Shown here: piece by piece, positions 34,301 through 44,398 of the stretch
How the letters are laid out: each line of letters begins with the position of its first letter
Numbering within the stretch: the first letter of the stretch is position 1
Assembly (NCBI RefSeq): GCF_040869045.1
Contig: NC_090323.1
Coordinates: 263,752,392-263,816,391, forward strand
Length of the DNA stretch: 64,000 nucleotides
Direction: 5' to 3'
Origin: Eurosta solidaginis
Lineage: Eukaryota > Arthropoda > Insecta > Diptera > Tephritidae
Translations under genes and position numbers: made by a program
Notes under the pieces: model-generated
Told to the model about the DNA's origin: nothing
What the model saw: the letters and a program-made list of their open reading frames with translations, nothing else
Databases searched by the model: none

Positions 34301-37300
34301 GCTCGCAAGCAGCAACAAGTGCAAGTAATCTTTGTAGCATTGCTCGTGCAGTAGGTATTATCTGCCGTTTATTGGAGCAGAATAACATGCAGCTACTTAT
34401 ATAAGCCGACAACTACGCTAACGACAACAATAAATACAAAAAAAATAGAAATTCCAAAATTATTGGCTGCATTTTTTCCGTATTCTGTCGCTTTTCTGAT
34501 TTTAGTTGCATTGATGCAATACATTGATACATTCATGCACGCGTCAACAATGCAAATACAACAACACAAACATTTATTATTGGTTGTAGGTATTTGAGTA
34601 ACGTGCGAGTGTGACGATATGCAAGTACTTATGGCATCGTGCATGTAGACCATTGGATTGGGATTTGCATCAGCTCAGTTTGTCGGTAGGTTTTTAATTA
34701 TACCCAGCTTTCATATTATAACTTGAATTGCATAGCGATTGGTTGTAACCGCTGTAAGGTATCGATATGCCCGTCCGTCACTAATCAAAATATGTTGAAA
34801 ATATATGAAAATATTGGTAGGTGTGTTAGCCCTGCTAAGTAACTTAAACTTTGTTAAAATTGGAAAAATTAGTTGATGATCACCCCCTTTCTTTGAATGT
34901 TTGAACCATGGAGCCACTCAAACTTTCCAACAGTACTTCTGTGGAGTTTCGAAAGGGGATATCTATGCAGCCGAATAAGCTACATGAGTAAGATGTTGCA
35001 CGGATACCAAGGTCACATAACATACATAAGTCAGATATGTTTGGTAGTAATTAAAAAAAAAAAAATGGTTTTAATTTCGAACGCGATTACTCGTAATAAA
35101 AATATTTGAATTCCTGCCGAGACCACTTTGATAGTTGTTTTTATATTTGCAGCACATTGGCACTGGGTCTGCGCCAGACGTCATCAATGGTAACATGCAC
35201 GAATCACTGAGGGATTTTAGTAATTAGTCGGAAATCTCATGACATAGCACTAACAGCTCAGAAACAAAACTGGTGCTCTTCACAAATACATAGGATGAAG
35301 ATTCAAATTGTATCCTACCTTCTCTTAATTTTTCCCATAAGTCAAACGAGCTAACAAGGTTGTATATTAACCTAGGTCGATTTGTATGGACGAAAGTTAA
35401 CCGATGTCGCGTCATCGATTTTTCGATAGGATTTGGGCTCAAGAAAAAAAAGTTCCACCACGCATACCGAAAAAAAATAATTTTGGAGCCTGTAAAAAAA
35501 AAAGGGCGAAAGGGTAAATTTTTCAAGCAAAACACTCCCCACACCCCAAAAAATATTTTTTTTTTCAAAAAACTGTTGTAAAAACGTTGGCGATAACAGT
35601 TTTTTGAAAAAACTGGTTAATAAATCGATTAATAAATCGACCCAGTCTATTCTATATGCCTGTAAAAGTATGCTAGGCAAAAACTGGGGTCTGAGGCAAG
35701 AGCTCATGGCGTATGTAACCGATTATTCGATCTCTTCATGTAGCTTGGGGCGATTAGATTATTCCTTTTAGAACTACGTGTCATATGACAGGAAACGATT
35801 AGAAGGGATATATTTAAATTATTTATAAGACTCACAGGGCACAGGACCATTGGGATTCATGCGGCACACAAGACCGCATGTCGCAGCTGCAATAGTATAG
35901 CACATGTCCAGCGAACTGTCAAAGTGAATAAAGTTTCATGGAAACCCCTTTTTCGGGAGCCTCGTAGAATGCAAAAATGTTGGGTCAAATATTTAAACTC
36001 TAGGGGGAGAATATAGTGGAATCGTTTATTTTCATCACATAAGCAAAGTGTAGTACCTACTTTGATTGATAATCTACAGTTGGGTTTTTAACTTAACATC
36101 TGATGGCTTCAAAGAAATACAAAACTTGCGAATATGAAATCAAAACGAATGCACACCATGACATAGCTAATAAAATAATACGTGAAAAAGGTTTGTTGCT
36201 TTGGCTAGATGCTTTCACTCGGTTTTTATCTTATTAGCTTACACACCATCTTCACTTTTCTTTATCAACTACTTACCTCTATGCCCTTCTTGCGTGTATC
36301 TGCATTTATACCCTTCAATGTATCCTTAATTTCTTGTGGATCGACTTGTAAGCAACAATTTCGTGTATCCTGTGCCGGCAGGGGTGGCCCAAATGGACCA
36401 CAACTATTATCACAACATGGCGCCTTGCGACGATAAAGTTCCAAATTTTGATTCGCATTACAAATGGATTTGATTTTATTGAAGGGCACACAATAGTTTT
36501 CAGGCTCACAACTATCATTGCCGGAATATTTGATATTGGCGCGAATTTTTGGTAATCTCGGACCATTAATAATGTGACCGTTAGTGCGCCGTTTAACATG
36601 ATTTTTTGCGAAATCACTACGTTGCAATATTTCGTTAATAGTTTCACAGTTGTTGTTGTCCTGTGAATAGAAAAATATAATTACATAAGCTTTTATTGTT
36701 AATCAAGCTTAAAGGCGAACAACTTAAAAATGTTCTAATTGTAAACACTAGTTTCTAAACTTTTGGTATGTATTGCTTTCCCCGGGGCTTGAACCGAGGC
36801 TCCTGTTGTTGTTGTTGTTGTTGTAGGAATGAGATTGCTCCCCGAAGGCTTTGGGCAGTGTTATCGATGTGATGGTCCTTTGCCGGATACAGATCCGGTA
36901 CGCTCCGGTAACACAGCACCATTAAGGTGCTAGCCCGACCATCTCGGGAACGATTTATATGGCCACATGAAACCTTCAGGCCATCCCTCCCTCCCGACCC
37001 CCAAGTTCCATTAGGAGCTTGGGGTCGCCAGAGCCTCGTCTGTTAGTGAAACAGGATTCACCGCGGATAGGTGAGGTTGACAATTAGGTTTGGAGAAGCT
37101 GTATATTGCGCTGGCAACCTAAAGGGTTGCGCTACACAGCCCCTTGAATCTGGTATTCTTTTAGTCGCCTCTTACGACAGGCATCCCTACCGCGGGTATA
37201 TTCTGACCCCCTAACCCGCTGGGGGAAACCGAGAATCCTCGTTGTGGTAGGTGGGGCACGCTGCCACCACAATATGGTGTCCGCTATTGATTAAGGCTCT

Positions 37301-40300
37301 TTAATTTACTTCAAAATTATTAATTTTACCTCATCAATTAATTGCAAATGTTTCACATAGACAGCTAATTAAGTAATTAGCCAAATATTCTACTATAAGC
37401 ATCTATTGAGCTCAACTATTCATAAAGAACAAAAGTTTTTAATTGAAAATTTGCGGGGCTTTCCTTCGCTGCAATTTTCTTGCCGACTGATGTCCGGCAA
37501 GAAGAACGAAAGTTTCGCCAGATCACCGCTTTGACTTCGACTCGTTTCACACCGGCGGGCAGAGCTTCTGAAATTCGTTCACATTTCCCAGCAGAAGCTG
37601 AATTTTAAGGAAGAGAACCCATGGAAATAATCAAATTATGCACCTCACAATGGAGATCAAATCATTAAATACACTCGGACCAAATATGAAGAACACCTTA
37701 GAATATAACCTCACCGCTGGTGCGGGTAAGCTGTGGTCAACCGTTTTTATGAATAACTCTGAGTGCATTTAATCTAAATCGTTTTTTGACTTATAATTAA
37801 TATAGATCGAGTGCGACGCCGTCCCCTTTTCCTCTCCCCTGATAACAGTTGTTATAAGTCATTGTAACTCTCAGGCTGTTTAATTAAGACCAACAATATT
37901 TGGTATTTAAAGAATGCAGGCATGCCTAAGCATTTGTGGTAAATTGCATTGATTTTAGGAGTTTCGGTCCCATATGTACATACATAGGTCGAAGCGATTT
38001 TAAATTGTCTTTGGGATCATTTCCAACTATTTCGGGTCAAAATAATTTCAAGGCCACTTGGACCATACCGATACCATATCGAAAGCATATCGACTGCTGA
38101 GTGCAATACCACCCTATCTCGGCTGCAAAACGTCCTATCTCAGAAACTTTTGAAAAACGAGCTATTTTAGAATAAATTTCAAAATGACATATCTCAAAAT
38201 TCGGTGCTCTTCCCCTATCTAATGTCATAATGTATTGAAATTATGCTCAGGGTATTTTTGAAACAAATTCTGAAATAAAGCGTTCTACAACCGAGTATTG
38301 TGATAGGGCGTTTTTAATAAAACAAATTCTGAAATGGTGCGTTCTGCAGTTTTTTGAGACAGGGCTTTATCGAAACGGCAGCCGAAATAGTGTGATATTC
38401 GACTCAGCAATCCATATCCAGATAAAAGCAGGGATCCATACGGTACTACTTTTTGATTATGTTCGAAATTGTTTTTGGGATCATTATGGGAGAATTTAGA
38501 AAACTTTAAACGCCACTTAAAGTTCAGTTAGGAACTGTTTCGGAACTATCACCGAAAAATATCGGGAGTGTATTCGATAAGATTTAGGAAGCAATTCGTG
38601 ATTATTTTATGGACCATATCGTGCCTATTTTGCGAGCGTTTTCGGACTGCTTTATGGGTAATTTCGGTACTAATATTTGGATGTGTTCGAAATTATTGCT
38701 GGGTAATTTTCAACCCTTCTTAAAACATTTCGACACTAGTTTTGATTGATTTTAGGATTTTTTTCAGATAATATCAACACTTCGAGCCCATTTCGACATT
38801 GTTATCAGGGCGAGTTTGGGAGTTTTTTTCAGGTATACATATGTCCAGGCTGTTTCGAAACCATTTAGGGATTGTTTTAGAAATAATGTCTAGGCCATTT
38901 CGAGACTGCTATGAAACTGTCTGTATCATTTCGGGAATATATCTCCGGAACAATTGAGGATTGCCTTATCTTCGGTATTATATTTCGGTATTATTTTGGG
39001 ACTCTTGCGGGACTGCATTTTCATTATCTACATACATGCGGAAGGGTAACGCGGTTAAAAACATATTTCTTTGGCTCACCTTAGCATTTTCATTATCACA
39101 ATCACTGCCCATATCCTTATCGCCCTGCATGCCATCGTCAATGCTTTCCACTTGATGTGTATTCTTGAGGACACGTATAACAAGGCCACTACCATTAAGA
39201 CAAGCCTCAAACTCTTCGTAAGCTTCAGGACCTGGCTCAGGTTTCGTGGGTGTGACAAAACAAGGCGGCATAATCTGTGGTGGGCCGCATTGATGACAAG
39301 GATCAGATGCCTCTTCGCTGCTGCCTAATAGAAACATTTTTAAAATTATATTGTTATAGGATTTAATTTCGAAAGTAGTAATTCGAGAGTAGAAAACCTA
39401 TCTTCTTCTCAGTATAGCTGACTCGATGTGAAATTTTGTTTCCGCACAAAAACAATACATTTTTTTTTGTTTTCGCCAATTTGGGAATCGTCTTCAGGGC
39501 AAATAAACAGCATAAAAGGTTAGGTTAGGTTGCGAGGGCTGAGCTGGACACTATGGTAACAGCTCACTACTTAGGCCACCAATGGGCCCATTGTAATACC
39601 CTATACGGTCTCAAAGAGGACCCCTACCCTGCCTAAAGCAGGTCAAACCACTTCGTGGAATTTATATATTTTGCTAGAGCCTGCACTTCATAGCTAGAGA
39701 CCTCAGCAAGGTCATGTAGGAAAGGTTTACCAAGGATGGCCATCCTACGCCTACTAAGCGCTGGACTATGACAGAGAAGATGCTGGACACTCCTCCTCTT
39801 CTGTACATCTACAGCTGCGACAATAGTCGAAGGTCGTTACCCCCCTTCTAGCACCATGCGTCCCTATTAAACAATGCCCTGTTAGAACTCTTATCAGGGA
39901 CGATAGAACTGATTTGTTTAAAATTAGAAGCGCTCTTGTCATATGAGGGCCAGGTTAGCCTGGATGTCTCACACGATGATATGGCTAACCATAGTCCATT
40001 TGCAATTATTACAGTGCTTGTGTTCACTCGTTAAAGAGATCTCGTTAAGAGATCTGCGGCATTCAGTGGCCGACTTTTCGTTGTCGACGAATGAGTCCAG
40101 GTTCTTTAATGTGGCCTGGCTGTCTGAAGAGCATAAAAACAACGGAAACAAAATTTGACCCCGAGCCAGCTATACTGAGAAATATTAATAATGAAAGGTC
40201 GCTAAAATATCAAGATATAAAACATACCCTTTTTGAAGTTTTTTTGGCGAAATATAGACAATCTTTACGAGATTTGTTGCAAATTTGTTATAAGAAATTT

Positions 40301-42306
40301 TGAGGTTAAACAATTTTTAATGTTTTGTTTTGATTTTTTTTGTTTTTTTTTTCAATTTTTTTTTATTTTATTAAGTTTTCCCTTTTAGTTTGACCCAGCA
40401 TATTTTTGCATTAAATAGCGTAGTTTTCGCAATGCTCTAGCTTTGGCTATAATTGAAAATTAAACAAAAAATGTAAGCCGAAATTTGCGAAAGTATAGAA
40501 AGTTTTGAAGAATCGCACCCGTTTCGTTATAAAAAAAATTCATTGGAAATGCGAGTGCGTGGAAATGAGACCTTAAAAGTTTAACAGGTTTTTAGTACAA
40601 GTGTTGAAGATAAGAGATTTGGTCCCCCAGCGGGTTAAGGGGTCAGAATATACCCGCGGTAGGTATGCCTATGTAGCGCAACTCTTCAGGTTGCCAGCGC
40701 AATAGACAGCTTCGCCAAACCCAATTGTCAACCTCGCCTATACGCGGCGAATCCTGTTTCACTAACAAGCTCCTCATGGAACTTGGTTGTGGGGAGGGAG
40801 GGATGGCCTGAAGGTTTAATGTGGCCATATAAATCGTTCCCGAGATGGTCGGGCTTGCACCTTAATGGTGCTGTGTTACCGGAGCGTGCCGGATCTGTAT
40901 CCGGCAAAGGACCATCACATCGATAACACTCCCCAAAGCCTTCGGGGAGCAACCTTATCGCTACAACAACAACATAAGAGATTTAGAAACAAATTCAAAC
41001 CTTTAATGCCGTATGGAGCTTATAAGGGAAAAGAAAAAAATCACGTAGGCCCATTTTTAACTCAGAATTAACATCTCATGAGAAGTTAAACTCATACATT
41101 TCAAAATTAACCCTAGTTAAAACGATAACTTAACCTGATGCAAAAAACAACAAAAAGGGTACGATCCATTTAAGCAGTGCACGTGTATGCTCTTGCTTTT
41201 TCAACATACTTACCCGCTTCACATTCATCCATGCACTCTTCGCAGGTACATCCTTTGTTTTCATTATTGAAATATCTCTGACACATATCTGTGCGTTGTT
41301 CTCTCTTCTCGCAAGGATCGGGTTGCACGCAGCATGTTGGCGGCAACGAGCCACAGGGCGGCGGAGGTGGACAGCAGGTGTTCTGGGACTGCTTTTTTTT
41401 CTTCTTCTTACAACCACTAGGGCACTCTGAAGATAGAAAAATAAGTAGGTACATATGTACGTATACCTAAAGTGTAAATTTTTCAAATTCCTCACCTCGA
41501 TCACAGTCGTCTTCACATTCTTCGCAAGGACAACCCTTATCAGCATTACATGCAAAGTAACGACGACATACTTGCGGTTTCTTTTCGTCTTTCATGCATG
41601 GATCCGGCATTGGGCAAACATTTTGTGGCTGCGATGATGTTATTGCCGGACAATTTGAGGGGCATGGTGTTGTTTTTTTACCACAACCCGTTGTGCAAAT
41701 GCGTGCAAATGGAAAGCTAGACACAATAGTTGGTCCATTACACACGAGACGCATAATAAGCACCAAATTGCCAGTTTGCATTTTCTTCATATTGAAAAGT
41801 GGCAATAAACGTTTGGTCAACTCCGATGTCGGACACATTTGTTCACGACGTCCATAACTATCTTCGTCACAATCGTTATCGACAACTGTTGTTTTCGATG
41901 GTGTCTTCGGATCTGGCGCACGCGCTGTATGTTTAGCTATTTTTTCCATCCATCCAGGATTTTCGATTTCGAAGCTTTCTGTTACCTTATCGAAAAGTGG
42001 TTTGATAGGTATGTCTGTGGCACCCACAAGGAATTTACATTTATCGGTTTTCTTCTTATATATATGTATCAGAAGGCGATCTTTGTCTGTAACTGCCGAC
42101 TCTAGCGCGAAAAGACAGCATTTACCGCATTTAGGTGCGCAAGTGTCGACGCACTGACCAAATTCGCGATCACAAATTGACACAAAAACGCTAGACCGAA
42201 ATGATATTTCACAGCATGTAGGATACTCCTCTGGGGCACAATGATTCGGTCGTGTTATCAACAGATCATCGACCACAAATTCGAACATGTACAGAAAATT
42301 TTGCAT
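31322..42306 (-). CDS. Cysteine-rich insect protein with duplicated Cys module (5 exons, 637 aa), function unknown
   Basis: Minus-strand coding exons are 42306-41496, 41426-41214, 39324-39080, 36660-36277 and 31582-31322. Every junction has GT-AG sites (donors GAG|GTGAGG, GCGG|GTAAGT, AAG|GTGAGC, GAG|GTAAGT; acceptors CTTCAG, ATTAG, TCACAG, TTTCAG) and matching phases (1, 1, 0, 0). The total is 638 codons with stop. The start MQNFLYMFEF has A at -3. Residues 1-200 are a Cys-containing globular region (TCCEISF, CDREFGQCVDTC, GNLVLIMRLVCNGP). Residues 231-270 and about 304-341 are two copies of a module, PDPC...C.RYF...KGC.CEEC.D.C, one ending exon 1 and the other ending exon 2. Residue 278 starts a Lys run, followed by Pro/Cys-rich sequence. 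The C-terminus is a Gly/Lys tail (GKGKKGKKGKK). No signal peptide or membrane segment is evident. It recalls uncharacterised insect proteins of the DUF4776 type, from memory only. Introns 2-4 contain repeats. Confidence 0.88.
32804..33088. mobile_element. MITE-like element with TACCCTGCAAAA termini (in intron 4)
   Basis: It begins taccctgcaaaaatcg and ends aattttgcagggta, giving an inverted terminus of about 12 bp around 285 bp of non-coding sequence containing ggtcca/tggacc repeats. It lies in the last intron of the Cys-rich gene. Confidence 0.6.
33089..35372. other. Intron 4 sequence, mostly unrecognised
   Basis: This is the interior of the last intron of the Cys-rich gene. Apart from the hairpin at 33765-33857 I recognise nothing coding or repeated here. 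Confidence 0.35.
33765..33857. repeat. Imperfect hairpin repeat (intron 4)
   Basis: The left arm taggtccggtttttctgtgc and the right arm gcactgaaaaaaccgacctt are reverse complements with a few mismatches. Pairing continues through gcgagtt/aactcgc and actccag/ctggagt. The total is about 93 bp. Confidence 0.6.
35373..35643. mobile_element. MITE-like element with GGTCGATTT termini (intron 4)
   Basis: The left end taggtcgatttgt and the right end aataaatcgacccag are inverted. The interior is non-coding and A-rich. A left end of similar sequence, gggtcgatttgtggg, occurs at about 63668. Confidence 0.5.
36803..37226 (-). mobile_element. SINE-like element 'B', minus strand (intron 3), with near-perfect target duplication
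   Basis: The (GTT)n run at about 36804-36823 is the reverse complement of the CAA tail, and the far end ctaacccgctggggg is the family start. It is flanked by aaccgaggctcct (near 36791) and aaccgagaatcct (near 37227), differing at two positions. It lies in intron 3 of the Cys-rich gene. Confidence 0.85.
37227..38000. other. Intron 3 sequence, nothing recognised
   Basis: I can support no gene or repeat family here. Confidence 0.35.
38001..38960. repeat. Degenerate TTTCGGGA-rich repeat region (intron 3)
   Basis: The texture is the same as at 150-1030: recurrent ctatttcggg, tttcggaac and gggatcatt phrases in one orientation with no exact period. It lies between exons 3 and 4 of the Cys-rich gene. 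Confidence 0.5.
39515..40110 (-). mobile_element. LINE 3'-end-like fragment with CCTAACCTAACC tail (intron 2)
   Basis: The plus strand starts aaaaggttaggttaggttgc, so the minus strand ends with the same CCTAACC-type tail as the RNase-H LINE at 2950. The following several hundred bases look like degenerate coding or 3' UTR sequence in reverse, without an intact frame. Assignment rests on the tail and texture only. Confidence 0.45.
40621..40973 (+). mobile_element. SINE-like element 'B', plus strand (intron 2), perfect target duplication
   Basis: It starts cccccagcgggttaagggg and ends cttatcgctacaacaacaac. It is flanked by ataagagattt at 40610-40620 and 40974-40984, a perfect 11-bp target duplication. 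It lacks an internal block (cgtaagaggcgac) present in the copy at 7944. It lies in intron 2 of the Cys-rich gene. Confidence 0.9.
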
Positions 42307-42733
42307 TTTCAGAATTTAGTTATAAAGCAATTTTATTACAAAAAAAAGGATTTTTATTGGTAAAATGTAAAATTTTTCTGTTTGGATAGAAAATTATAAT
42401 TTTTAACGCCAAAATTTCGGAGTTAAAAAGCGGCGTGTATCTACATATATTATTTAGCAAGTAGTTTGAAAATTTAGTTTATTCAGAAATAAATCCGGCA
42501 GTTAAAAAATTGTTGATCAGAAAGAGTGAGGCTAGATTATGTTATAAGAAATTAATTTTAGTTAAGCAGGTGGCCTAAGCTATACCAAAAACCGAGCGTA
42601 TTTTACGTAAAGCTTTGTATACATTTTTTTTTAATACGAAAAATTTTTATTTCGCTTGGTAGTGCAGAGTAACCTTCATTTTACAAAACACCACAAACAT
42701 CTTCATTACTTAAATCATTTAAACAAACTCGTG

Positions 42734-42739
42734 TTTATT
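42734..42739 (-). promoter_or_regulatory. Candidate polyadenylation signal of the FYV7/CCDC59-like gene
   Basis: AATAAA on the minus strand, about 70 nt downstream of the stop at 42810. The transcript would then end about 430 bp upstream of the start codon of the next gene (42306). Confidence 0.5.
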
Positions 42740-42809
42740 TATAAAAATTTTCATCTTCATATCTATTGACTTAACAAAACTGCTTTTTTATAGAAAACTG
42801 TTCGCCTCA

Positions 42810-43252
42810 CTAACCGTAACGCTTCATTTCTTGTATTTGTTTAAGTAGCAACTGCATGCGATCCTTCATTAGCGGTTGACCGCGTTGTGTTTTTTTACTA
42901 ATTGCTTTCGTTCTTTCCAAGCGTTTCTTTTTGTAACTCTTTATGCGCTCCTGCTTTTCCTGGTGTGCACGTTCTTTTTCAGCTTTGGCTTCTGCGATTT
43001 TCCGTGTTCTCAAATCTTCACGCTCCTTCAGTTTTTGTTTTCTAAGCTAAAAGTTCATTAATAGATTTTGTAATTAATATAATCCTAATTTAAGACATTT
43101 CCTACCTCATTTTGTGGTTTTCGCTTGCGCCATTGCATTTTACCGGACTGTTGCGATTTATATTGTGGCTTCCTTTGAGCATACGGAGCTTTCTCTTTGT
43201 TATTGCCACCAGCAGTTTTGCGGTTCGCTGCATTCACCTTTAGATTTCCCAT
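42810..43252 (-). CDS. FYV7/CCDC59-like rRNA-processing protein (2 exons, 127 aa)
   Basis: Minus-strand exons are 43252-43106 (49 codons) and 43046-42810 (78 codons plus TAG). The donor is GAG|GTAGGA and the acceptor TTTTAG|CTT, phase 0; the intron is 59 nt. The start MGNLKVNAAN follows AAAC, a good Kozak context. The protein is small and very basic. Residues 1-49 are Lys/Gln-rich (QWRKRKPQNE). The middle is a charged helix (KIAEAKAEKERAHQEKQE). The C-terminus has SKKTQRGQPLMKDRMQLLLK, which matches the Thr-Lys-x-Gly-Gln-Pro and Leu-Leu-x-x-Ile pattern I know from yeast FYV7 and animal CCDC59 (TTF1-associated protein 26). Those proteins act in nucleolar pre-rRNA processing. The family assignment is by eye. 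It is transcribed in the same direction as the Cys-rich gene 0.5 kb downstream, each with its own poly(A) signal. Confidence 0.85.
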
Positions 43253-43540
43253 GTTTTTTTTTTGTATCCCTTAAATGAGCAGAAAATTTAATTTCTTGTT
43301 TGAACGCGTGTTTTGTTATGTTTTTGTTTATATTCAACAGCTGTTTACGATAAAAGAGGGTGGACCTTGCGTTAGAGATGTGCCGATATAATCATCGAAA
43401 CCAGAGTTGTCGGCAGGCCACAAATTACCCCAGAAGATTGCACATTGCGCATGTGAACAAAAGCCATATTTTTTAACACGCGTATATCCGCTTAAACTTT
43501 ATATGGACTGCTAAGCGACAAACTTTAAATACACCTCTGA
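43253..43540. other. 5' flank of the FYV7/CCDC59-like gene
   Basis: A short AT-rich upstream region; no promoter motif can be defended. Confidence 0.3.
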
Positions 43541-44398
43541 AATTGCTGCGCATAAATTTTGTCCTACTAAATTTCAATACGCATTATACTCAGATGTAAC
43601 TGAAATATGTGTCTTTGTTTCACCCTCTATACTAATTCTATGTATTCTATGTGTGTCCACAATTCATCGCAACTGATTCAGCTATATGTTATACCCTATG
43701 GCCATCAGAGCGTTGTGTCTCCGCTTTTCGGTACACCCTGTTGCTGTAGCTAATTGTTTAACCACAGCCGCTGGATGGGTCTCCTAAGCATTATCTAAGC
43801 GAGGATAGGCGTTTTTTCACGCGCACACGAAACGTATACGCGTGTAAAAAAAAAACACGGCTAAAAGATCAGCTGTTTTTATGGGCAATTCACACGTCAT
43901 TTTCCTTTAGTTCTTGATTTTTCCTCTCTTTCTTTCATTCACTCAAGCAGTCAACTGTCATGTAGATGCGCAGAATAAAGCAATTTTGAACTCGTGAATG
44001 GGCAATCTTATGTGTGTGATTTGTGTCGGGAGGCTATGGCTAAAGGTCGGTATACATTTGTCCTTTCCGTCGGTTTAGTAGCCATATTTTTTTTATACAC
44101 GTATACGTTAACGTTTGCCCGTACAAAAAGCACTTATTTTCGCTTAGATAATGCTTAGGAGACCCATCTAGTGGCAAGTAGCAAAACATGTTGTACCGAA
44201 AAGAGCAGAATGAAACCTCTGGTAGCCATAGTGTATAACATAAAGCTGAATCGGTTGCGATCAATAGTGAGCATTCACCATTTGTAGAGGTGATACATAG
44301 AATTAGTGTAAATGTGAAACATAGACACATATTTTAGTTGCATCTGAGTGTAATGCGTATTGAAATTTAGGAGTATTAATTTTGTACGCAGCAATTTT
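43541..44398. mobile_element. Large foldback: ~320-bp diverged inverted repeats around a ~216-bp spacer
   Basis: The left arm (43541-43864) and the reverse complement of the right arm (44081-44398) share, in order: aattgctgcg, tttcaatacgcatta, actcagatg, atatgtgtct, actaattctatgta, gattcagct, tttcggtaca, atgggtctcctaagcatt and atctaagcga. The arms are clearly related but have many substitutions and small indels. No coding sequence is present. It is either a foldback transposon or two opposed copies of one repeat. Confidence 0.75.

Noticed and set aside
36315..36647. A 110-codon alternative minus-strand frame over exon 4 of the Cys-rich gene
   Set aside because: It is a frame-shifted shadow; only the frame at 36660-36277 has acceptor, donor and phase agreeing with the neighbouring exons.
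39519..39533. GGTTAGGTTAGGTT resembling the insect TTAGG telomere repeat
   Set aside because: Only two to three units are present, and the run is the reverse complement of a CCTAACC-type LINE tail like that at 2950. Flies also lack TTAGG telomeres.
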